From the NCBI GenBank assembly GCA_003505715.1, contig DNXU01000279.1, positions 45,449 to 70,325 on the forward strand: DNA of 24,877 bases. The letters are read 5' to 3'. Below, in pieces: positions 18,667 through 24,877 of the stretch (position 1 is the first letter of the stretch; each line of letters opens with the position of its first letter). Below the pieces are notes generated by a model. That model saw only the letters and a program-made list of their open reading frames with translations. It was not told the DNA's origin and searched no databases. The translations under genes and the position numbers were made by a program. Origin of the DNA: Cyanobacteria bacterium UBA8803 (lineage in GTDB: Bacteria > Cyanobacteriota > Cyanobacteriia > Cyanobacteriales > Coleofasciculaceae).

Positions 18667-19458
18667 ATGAAGAAAATTCTGATGATTGAAGAGCGAGCAG
18701 ATACCCAAAACCTCTTCATAGAAGGTCTGGCAGCGCAAGGGTTTTACCTTACCTGTGCTGAAAACGGTCGAGTCGGCGTTCAGAAAGCACGGGAGCAGTT
18801 ACCTGATGTGATAACCTGTGAGATTACGGTATCAGAACTTAATGGGTATGGTGTTCTGAGGGCGCTACGCCAAGACCCGGCTACAGCAATTATCCCCTTC
18901 ATTTTTGTTAGTGCCAAAGCGAGTCGAAGTAACATACGCAAAGGCATGGAGCTAGGAGCCAATGACTATCTCACTAAGCCCTGTACATTAGAGGAATTAC
19001 TCAGGGCAATTACCGTTCAATTGGAAAAACAAACTGTCCTTCAGCAGTGGTATGCTAAACAGTCTCGCACTGTGCCAAAATCACCATCCATGAATAGGGC
19101 AACTTTCACGGCTGCCCCTGAGTTGATTTTGCCGTCCGACTCTCAATTGAGTGAAGTCTTTCGCTTCATTGAGGCAAATTATAATCAACCCATTGCCCTC
19201 AACGACGTAGCTCAGGCTGTTGGTTATTCCCCAGCTTACTTAACTAACCTGATCCGACGCCAGACCGGACAAACCGTGCAACGCTGGATTATTGAGCGCC
19301 GCATGGCAGCCGCACGGTCTTTGCTCCTAGAAACTGACCAAGTCGTCACGGAAATTGCTACTCAGGTGGGCTATCACCACGTAGTTCATTTCTTCCGCCA
19401 GTTTCGCAAAATTCACGGCACAACTCCCCAAGCCTGGAGAAATGAGAATCGCAGCTAA
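18667..19458 (+). CDS. Response regulator: receiver + AraC-type DNA-binding domain, Glu at the phospho-site
   Basis: Encodes 263 residues from ATG 18667, with a strong AGGAGGA site (18654-18660) 6 nt upstream; the GTG at 18646 is less likely. Residues ~1-120 are a CheY-like receiver: acidic pair Glu8/Glu9, Ser82 (VSAKA) and Lys104 (LTKP) are in place. The phospho-acceptor position reads PDVITCEITV, so Glu52 stands where Asp is expected. Residues ~159-263 form an AraC/XylS double helix-turn-helix (ALNDVAQAVGYSPAYLTNLIRR; VTEIATQVGYHHVVHFFRQFRK). Lying 55 nt after FAAL and before the ACP gene, it is probably the cluster's own transcription factor. Glu often mimics phospho-Asp, so it may be constitutively active or respond to something other than a kinase; that is inference. 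Confidence 0.9.
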   Translation: MKKILMIEERADTQNLFIEGLAAQGFYLTCAENGRVGVQKAREQLPDVITCEITVSELNGYGVLRALRQDPATAIIPFIFVSAKASRSNIRKGMELGANDYLTKPCTLEELLRAITVQLEKQTVLQQWYAKQSRTVPKSPSMNRATFTAAPELILPSDSQLSEVFRFIEANYNQPIALNDVAQAVGYSPAYLTNLIRRQTGQTVQRWIIERRMAAARSLLLETDQVVTEIATQVGYHHVVHFFRQFRKIHGTTPQAWRNENRS

Positions 19459-19478
19459 ATCTGCTGGAATTGGTGATG

Positions 19479-19552
19479 GGTAATTGGTAATGGGTAATCG
19501 GCTAGAAATTTGTGGCCGATTACCGAGCACCACTCAGTAATTACCAATTACC
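19479..19552. repeat. Nested palindrome built from GGTAAT heptamers
   Basis: An outer 13-bp stem (GGTAATTGGTAAT, 19479-19491, with 19540-19552) encloses an inner 10-bp stem (GGTAATCGGC, 19493-19502, with GCCGATTACC, 19515-19524). The loop is 12 nt and there is a 15-nt bulge on the right side. The left arm is itself made of TGGGTAA-like 7-bp units. It starts 21 nt after the regulator's stop codon in the 212-bp gap before the ACP gene. No T-run follows, so attenuation, mRNA protection or a mobile REP-like element are all possible. Confidence 0.65.
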
Positions 19553-19670
19553 AATATCGATAAAATTGTTAGTCCTATCAATATATTGTTCATTGTAACT
19601 GCATCTATTAGTAGTTACACTTCAGAAAGTAGGGAGCCATCATTAACTAAAAATATACCAGGTTTTTTTC

Positions 19671-20003
19671 ATGGAAACGCACAATTATTACGCTACAAAG
19701 ATGCCGACAGTTTTGAGGAAGATCTCAGTCAATACAACTGAGGTAAAAGAAACTCCAACAGCAGCAGAAATCCAAACATGGATAGTATACTACCTAGCTG
19801 AACTGCTAGGAATCGCACCCAATCAAGTTAAAGTTACGGTTCCTTTCGATCAATACGGTCTTGATTCCTCAGCAGCAGTTGGCATGACTGGAGATTTGGA
19901 GGATTGGGTGGGCAGAAAAATCGATCCCACCCTACTCTACGATTACCCTACCGTTAAGGATTTGGCTCAGCATTTAGCGGAGGAATTACAAGTACAGGGA
20001 TAA
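19671..20003 (+). CDS. Stand-alone acyl carrier protein
   Basis: Encodes 110 residues: a ~30-residue leader and then one ACP domain. The phosphopantetheine attachment site is Ser66 in YGLDSSAAVG. The phrase DLEDWVGRKIDPTLLYDYPTVKDLAQHLAEEL is the typical helix II-IV region of ACPs that partner FAALs. The expected role is to carry the fatty acyl chain from the FAAL (16770-18611) and present it to the halogenase (20059-21504) and then to the PKS. ATG 19671 lacks a strong ribosome binding site (an AGG lies about 11 nt upstream). ATG 19701 is an alternative start that would remove only the poorly conserved leader. Confidence 0.92.
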   Translation: METHNYYATKMPTVLRKISVNTTEVKETPTAAEIQTWIVYYLAELLGIAPNQVKVTVPFDQYGLDSSAAVGMTGDLEDWVGRKIDPTLLYDYPTVKDLAQHLAEELQVQG

Positions 20004-20058
20004 ATACCCTTAGCAACAAGAAAACAACATTCGGCTCTTACGCTCTTGAGGAGAAGTC

Positions 20059-21504
20059 ATGGTAGACACCACCACAATACCCACTACCAAAAATCAAGCT
20101 TCAACGCTATCTGAGGGAAAAGTAAAGAAGCATATCAAACTGACAGACATCAATTATAGGCGTAATACTGAGTCTGACTACACCGAAAGAATAGAGGAGC
20201 TGGATCAGCACTTCGACTACAGTAGCAACAGCGATTATTATTGGAGCGAGCCTGAGCTTTCACTACTTTACGGTACTCCACTCTATGACCAAGCCTCCCC
20301 CTCACAAAAGAAGGCTCTCAATCACCTTTATTGGGTGACTCAGTATAACCAGACAGCGGCGACTGAAGCTAACGCCGTACTTTACAATCAGGTGACGGCT
20401 GGCGTTTTTAAGAACCTTGGTGGTTACGAAACCCTCTGCCAAGAGCTAGAGCTGGAAACCGCTCAAGAACGGCACCACATTCATGCTTTCCACATGATGG
20501 GCTACAAAACGAAGAAAGCTCTGCTTGGTTCAGCCTTTAATACGTCCATTCAGGGGAAGTCGTACAAAAAAAACGATCTGAGTCAAAAAGTAGAAGTAGC
20601 ACCAAAAGAGCGATCGCATATTAACACGCCAGTCCAGCCCAACCTAGTCAAACCAACTCCTAGCGGTATTAACTGGCAAAATGCGCCTTGGTCGGCATTT
20701 CAAGACGCTAGCTTCCGCTTCATCACTCATAAGGTGATGCTCAAGCACCAAACACACTGCTATTCCCAGTATTTGAGACATTTGGATGAGAAAGGGGAAC
20801 CGATTCCAGCTCAAACGACTGGTTTGTTGGGACTCTTAGCACCTCGACCTTTCCTCCAGTTCTTCACCTTAAACTGCGGCAGTTCGCCCTTCTTAGCGTC
20901 AGTTTTCTACGTGACGCGCTTCATGGCGAATATGCTGATCAAGAACTACGAATACCGCTATTCCCAATATTACCGGGAATTAGAAAAGAAAGAAGAGTTT
21001 ATCCCAGCTCCTCTCGCTGTTTCCCATTACCATCTCTTGGATGAAGCGTTTCACACGACTACATCCCAGCTGATCGCTCAAGATTTGTACAAAGACTTCT
21101 CGAAACCAACGGCTTACGAGCAATTTATCGCTAATCTGATCATCTACAGAGCGCAAATTGTTGGTCTGAGCGGTTTTTCTGGAGGAATACCTGCCATCTT
21201 CCGCAATGATGATACGTTTATCCTCTCATTTTACAGGCTGCTCAAATCTCCTGTATTTGATATGTCTACCCCAGAAGCACTGCAATGGCTCCAGAAATGC
21301 TTGTGTACAGAACACGAAGGTTTCTATGTCACGTTTAAGTACCACCAACGCCTCCTATTAGAACTCCGTCGCTCTTTCGAGCGCATCGATTACCTGTGGC
21401 CCGTCAATAGGGAAATGCGTGTTCTAGCTTCAGGAGGCTCGATTGACAGAGCTATCCAAAACAACATCAAGTCCTTTAAGCAATTCTCTCAGTCTGTTGC
21501 CTAA
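20059..21504 (+). CDS. CylC-like dimetal-carboxylate halogenase
   Basis: Encodes 481 residues, the usual size of CylC-type proteins; GAGGAG lies 5 nt before ATG 20059. Both dinuclear metal ligand sets of the AurF/CylC pattern EX(28-37)[D/Q]EXXH are present. Set 1 is Glu103, 33 residues, Gln136-Glu137-x-x-His140. Set 2 is Glu298, 29 residues, Asp328-Glu329-x-x-His332. Known relatives (CylC, ColD/ColE, BrtJ-type) chlorinate unactivated carbons of ACP-bound or free fatty acyl chains, and this gene lies directly after a stand-alone ACP and downstream of a FAAL, the same context. A role as an AurF-like N-oxygenase is possible from the ligands alone, but the context favours halogenation. Residues 235-252 and 301-318 are similar to each other (11 of 18 identical), an internal repeat. 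No signal peptide or clear membrane helix is seen. The substrate chain length and chlorination site cannot be read from sequence. Confidence 0.85.
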   Translation: MVDTTTIPTTKNQASTLSEGKVKKHIKLTDINYRRNTESDYTERIEELDQHFDYSSNSDYYWSEPELSLLYGTPLYDQASPSQKKALNHLYWVTQYNQTAATEANAVLYNQVTAGVFKNLGGYETLCQELELETAQERHHIHAFHMMGYKTKKALLGSAFNTSIQGKSYKKNDLSQKVEVAPKERSHINTPVQPNLVKPTPSGINWQNAPWSAFQDASFRFITHKVMLKHQTHCYSQYLRHLDEKGEPIPAQTTGLLGLLAPRPFLQFFTLNCGSSPFLASVFYVTRFMANMLIKNYEYRYSQYYRELEKKEEFIPAPLAVSHYHLLDEAFHTTTSQLIAQDLYKDFSKPTAYEQFIANLIIYRAQIVGLSGFSGGIPAIFRNDDTFILSFYRLLKSPVFDMSTPEALQWLQKCLCTEHEGFYVTFKYHQRLLLELRRSFERIDYLWPVNREMRVLASGGSIDRAIQNNIKSFKQFSQSVA

Positions 21505-21543
21505 AGAAATTTCCTTGGCACATTAGCAGAACTCCTTGCAATT

Positions 21544-21548
21544 AGAGG
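21544..21548 (+). promoter_or_regulatory. Ribosome binding site that decides the PKS GTG start
   Basis: AGAGG at 21544-21548 lies 7 nt before GTG 21556. The coding frame is open back to the halogenase stop at 21502-21504 and contains no ATG in that stretch, so this site selects GTG. The result is EPIAIIGIGCRLP directly after the first residue, the normal beginning of a PKS KS domain. Confidence 0.65.
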
Positions 21549-21555
21549 TTTGGCA

Positions 21556-24500
21556 GTGGAACCTATAGCAATTATCGGTATTGGTTGTCGTTTGCCCAAA
21601 GCTAAAGACCCTGAGTCATTTTGGCAGCTTTTGCGCAATGGTGTAGATGCGATTACTCAGGTGCCAAAAGATCGGTGGGATATTGACGCCTTCTATGACC
21701 CGGAACCCGGTAAACCTGGAAAAATGAGTACCCGTTGGGGTGGTTTCCTAGAGCGGGTGGATCTGTTCGACCCCAGCTTCTTTGGGATTTCCCCTCGTGA
21801 AGTCGAGCGTATGGACCCCCAGCAAAGGTTACTGTTAGAAGTAGCCTGGGAAGCTTTAGAAAATGCCGGACTAGCACCGGAGCAGTTGAGCGGCACTCAG
21901 ACCGGGGTTTTCATCGGCATTGGCAACTACGATTATTGCAGGTTACTGGCAAAGGATATCACTCTCACCAACGCCTACGATGGCACGGGCAACACCCTTT
22001 CTATTACCGCCAACCGTCTCTCGTACATCCTAAATCTACGAGGACCGAGCGCAGTGATAGAGACTGCTTGCTCTTCTTCTCTAGTGGCGTTGCATTTTGC
22101 CTGCCGGAGTTTGCAGAGTAGGGAGTCTAATTTATTTATCGTCGGTGGCGTTAGTCTGATGGTGGTGCCAGAGACGACTATTACCTACTCTCATGCTCGA
22201 ATGATGGCACCGGACGGTCGTTGTAAGACCTTTGATGCTAGTGCAGATGGGTATGTTCGGGGAGAAGGCTGCGGTGTAGTTATCCTCAAGCGCCTCTCGG
22301 ATGCGATCGCAGATCGGGATAACATCCTGGCAGTGATTAGAGGCTCGGCAATTAACCAAGATGGTCTGAGTAATGGACTCACAGCACCCAATGGACCATC
22401 CCAGCAGGCAGTGATCCATAAAGCAATCGAAAATGCTGGAGTAACACCCGCAGAGATTAGTTATATTGAAGCTCACGGCACTGGTACTTCTTTAGGAGAT
22501 CCCATCGAATTTAGATCTCTAAAAACCGTGCTGATGAAGGGTCGTCAACCAGATCAACCCTGTTGGCTTGGTTCGGTTAAAACCAATATTGGTCATTTGG
22601 AAGCGGCTGCTGGGGTAACGGGCATAATCAAGGTAGTCCTTTCCCTACAACATCAGGAAATCCCACCCCACTTGCACTTAAAGCAGCTCAATCCCTTAAT
22701 TTCTTTGGAAGGAACTACTTTTTCTATTCCGAGGGAATGCCAACCTTGGTCTGTTGAGCATCGCTTGGCTGGGATCAGTGCCTTTGGTTTCGGTGGCACG
22801 AATTGCCATGTCATTCTGGAAGAAGCACCTGTGCAGGGAGTTGGGAGAGTTGAGGGAGAGGAAGTTATCTCTGGGAACGCAACTCCGTGTGACAATCCCA
22901 AATATACAGATCGCTCACAGCATCTTCTTACTCTTTCGGCAAAAAATCAGAAGGCTCTAGGGGAATTAGCACAACGTTATGCCGATTTCTTAGCGTCTCA
23001 TCCTGAGGTATCTCTGGCAGATGTTTGCTTTACTGCCAATACGGGGCGATCGCATTTTGACTACCGTCTTGCTGTTGTAGCTGACTCTACCGCACAGTTG
23101 CGGGCACAGTTGGAGGCTTTCGCCGCTGGGAAAGAGACTGTCGGACTGGTAAGCGGTCAAGTAGAAGGCACTGACTACCCGAACATCGCCTTTTTATTTA
23201 CGGGTCAGGGTTCTCAGTATATAGGCATGGGACGCCAATTCTATGAAACCCAACCTATTTTCCGCCAAGCCCTGGATCGCTGCAATGAGATTCTGCGTTC
23301 CTATTTAGAACAGCCCCTGCTCGAAGTTCTGTATCCTGAACCTGGAACAAGTTCCCCTCTCGATGAAACCGCCTATACTCAACCTGCCTTATTTGCCCTG
23401 GAATATGCACTCTTCCAGTTATGGAAATCTTGGGGTATAGAACCCTCAATCGTAATGGGTCATAGTGTCGGGGAATATGCTGCTGCCTGCGTTGCTGGAG
23501 TATTTAGCCTTGAAGATGGTTTGAAATTGATTGCTGAACGGGCGCGTTTAATGCAAGCTTTGCCCCAAGATGGTGAGATGGTGGCGGTGTTTGCTAGCGA
23601 GAGCAAGGTGCAAGCTGTCATTGAACCTTATCCCCAAGACGTTGCGATTGCTGCCATTAACGGCCCCCAAAGTACGGTAATTTCTGGAAAGCTTGAGGCA
23701 GTTCAGCAAGCGATCGCCACCCTGAAAGCAGAAGGCATTAAGGCCAAGAAATTGACCGTTTCTCATGCCTTTCACTCCCCTTTAATAGAGCCAATGCTAG
23801 CGGATTTTGAGCAAGTTGCGGCCTCTGTTTCATACTCATTGCCCAAAATCAAGTTTATTTCTAATGTGACTGGGGAACTCGCTACAGATGAGGTGACGAA
23901 CCCCCAATATTGGTGTCGCCATGTACGACTACCAGTAAAATTTGCTGCCAGCATGGCCACCCTTCACCAGCAGAGCAATCAACTTTTTGTGGAGATTGGG
24001 CCCCAGCCAATCTTACTGGGAATGGGTCGCTACTGCCTACCAGACAGTAAAGGCATTTGGCTCCCCAGTTTGTATCCAGAGCGCGACAATTGGCAACAAC
24101 TCCTCCAAAGTTTAGGCGCATTGTACGTGCGTGGAGTAGCAGTAGATTGGGCTAGCTTTGACCAAAATTACCCTCGTCGCCGCCTGCAACTGCCAACCTA
24201 TCCATTTCAGCGACAACGCTATTGGGTAGAGTTCCCTCAAAATGGCTACTCAAAAGCAGCACCATTATCTCTAGAAAATGCCCAGACGCCACTGGTTAAC
24301 CTATTGGCTCAAGGCAATACCCAACAGTTAGCAGCTCTGTTAGAAACAACCGGAAAACTCTCCAACGATGAGGTAAAGTTTCTGCCTAAACTGCTAGAAC
24401 TATTAGTTAAGGAAAACCAAGAGCAACTAACGCTAGCATCTATTAAAGATTGGCTATATGAAGTAGAGTGGCAGTCAAAGCCGCGCCAAGCCAGCACCAG

Positions 24501-24877
24501 TAAAGAGAAAAACGGGTGCCATAAATCTGGGAATTGGCTGATTTTCGCCGATCGGGGCAGGGTAGGGCAAAGCCTAGCTCAAATTCTGCGCGATCGCGGT
24601 CATCAGTGCATTCTAATCTATCCCGGAGACACTTATCAGACTCCAGCTCCTGGAATTTGGCGGATTAATCCCTCCCAGCCAGCAGACTGCGAGCGGTTAT
24701 GCCGAGAAGTTTTAGGAAGGTGCGATCGCTTACAAGGAATTATTCACCTGTGGAGTTTAGAAGCAGGATTAGCCTCACAGTTAACCATCCCCTCTTTAGA
24801 ACAGGCTCAGGCTTTCGGTGTAGGCAGCGCCCTACATTTACTGCAAGCCCTAAGTAAGGGAATGGGGAATGGGGAAT
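21556..24877 (+). CDS. Type I modular polyketide synthase, KS-AT-(KR...), truncated by window end
   Basis: At least 1107 residues from GTG 21556, open to the end of the window. The ketosynthase (about 1-425) has Cys172 in ETACSSS, His307 in EAHGTGT and His347 in TNIGHLEAAAG, a complete condensing triad. The acyltransferase (~540-840) has GQGSQ, Ser637 in GHSVGEY and HAFH at 737-740, which marks malonyl-CoA specificity. The post-AT linker LPTYPFQRQRYW follows, then only ~80 residues before YEVEW (968-972) and GNWLIFADRG (~993), the start of a ketoreductase structural subdomain, so no dehydratase lies between AT and KR. The catalytic KR half, the ACP and any further domains are beyond the window. 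The gene lies 51 nt after the halogenase and is probably co-transcribed; it should perform the first malonyl extension of the halogenated acyl chain. The last visible bases form a heptamer tract (24858-24877). Confidence 0.93.
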   Translation, partial: MEPIAIIGIGCRLPKAKDPESFWQLLRNGVDAITQVPKDRWDIDAFYDPEPGKPGKMSTRWGGFLERVDLFDPSFFGISPREVERMDPQQRLLLEVAWEALENAGLAPEQLSGTQTGVFIGIGNYDYCRLLAKDITLTNAYDGTGNTLSITANRLSYILNLRGPSAVIETACSSSLVALHFACRSLQSRESNLFIVGGVSLMVVPETTITYSHARMMAPDGRCKTFDASADGYVRGEGCGVVILKRLSDAIADRDNILAVIRGSAINQDGLSNGLTAPNGPSQQAVIHKAIENAGVTPAEISYIEAHGTGTSLGDPIEFRSLKTVLMKGRQPDQPCWLGSVKTNIGHLEAAAGVTGIIKVVLSLQHQEIPPHLHLKQLNPLISLEGTTFSIPRECQPWSVEHRLAGISAFGFGGTNCHVILEEAPVQGVGRVEGEEVISGNATPCDNPKYTDRSQHLLTLSAKNQKALGELAQRYADFLASHPEVSLADVCFTANTGRSHFDYRLAVVADSTAQLRAQLEAFAAGKETVGLVSGQVEGTDYPNIAFLFTGQGSQYIGMGRQFYETQPIFRQALDRCNEILRSYLEQPLLEVLYPEPGTSSPLDETAYTQPALFALEYALFQLWKSWGIEPSIVMGHSVGEYAAACVAGVFSLEDGLKLIAERARLMQALPQDGEMVAVFASESKVQAVIEPYPQDVAIAAINGPQSTVISGKLEAVQQAIATLKAEGIKAKKLTVSHAFHSPLIEPMLADFEQVAASVSYSLPKIKFISNVTGELATDEVTNPQYWCRHVRLPVKFAASMATLHQQSNQLFVEIGPQPILLGMGRYCLPDSKGIWLPSLYPERDNWQQLLQSLGALYVRGVAVDWASFDQNYPRRRLQLPTYPFQRQRYWVEFPQNGYSKAAPLSLENAQTPLVNLLAQGNTQQLAALLETTGKLSNDEVKFLPKLLELLVKENQEQLTLASIKDWLYEVEWQSKPRQASTSKEKNGCHKSGNWLIFADRGRVGQSLAQILRDRGHQCILIYPGDTYQTPAPGIWRINPSQPADCERLCREVLGRCDRLQGIIHLWSLEAGLASQLTIPSLEQAQAFGVGSALHLLQALSKGMGNGE
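24858..24877 (+). repeat. GGGGAAT heptamer tract inside the PKS reading frame
   Basis: GGGAAT followed by two exact GGGGAAT units, reaching the end of the window, so the full length is unknown. It lies in the linker of the KR structural subdomain, just after LLQALSKG. Such heptamers are normally intergenic in cyanobacteria. The unit has no stop codon in any frame and so can be tolerated within coding sequence. Confidence 0.6.

Noticed and set aside
21502..21558. Halogenase-PKS fusion by stop-codon readthrough
   Set aside because: The two genes share a frame and only one stop separates them, but AGAGG 7 nt before GTG 21556 gives the PKS its own start, and the 17 intervening codons resemble no known linker.

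Overview
This window is cyanobacterial. The palindrome GCGATCGC (HIP1) recurs about once per kilobase, there are heptanucleotide STRR-type tandem repeats and REP-like hairpins between genes, and several families here (DevBCA, secreted FHA-CHAT proteins, DUF928-like proteins, FAAL/ACP/CylC-type halogenase sets) are typical of filamentous cyanobacteria. I cannot name the genus from sequence alone.

Left part (1-12792), a 'conflict and surface' neighbourhood. A small secreted DUF928-like protein (209-940, +) faces two co-directional minus-strand genes. These are a large secreted filamentous-haemagglutinin/CHAT protease fusion (9569-4212) and, 113 nt downstream of it, a protein with the GEPGD-YEQEADRVA motif of DUF4157 (eCIS core) cargo proteins (4098-1120). 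The body of that cargo-like protein is much AT-richer than its leader. Divergent from the CHAT gene, across a 331-bp intergenic region, is a NACHT NTPase with 11 HEAT repeats (9901-12792, +), an architecture like bacterial NACHT immune proteins.

Middle (12739-15938, minus strand), a devBCA-type export operon. It encodes a membrane fusion protein, an FtsX-fold permease and an ABC ATPase. The 3' end of devA overlaps the 3' end of the NACHT gene by 54 bp, tail to tail. An 831-bp region with a REP-like hairpin separates devB from the biosynthetic genes.

Right part (16770-24877, plus strand), the 5' part of a lipid/polyketide biosynthetic cluster. In order: a fatty acyl-AMP ligase, a receiver-AraC regulator with Glu in place of the phospho-acceptor Asp, a stand-alone acyl carrier protein, a CylC-like dimetal-carboxylate halogenase carrying both EX(28-37)[D/Q]EXXH ligand sets, and a type I PKS (KS-AT-start of KR, running off the end of the window). 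The likely logic is that FAAL activates a free fatty acid and loads it on the ACP, the halogenase chlorinates an unactivated position of the acyl chain, the PKS extends it with malonyl-CoA, and the divergent DevBCA pump may export the product. The compound itself cannot be deduced because the downstream modules lie outside the window.
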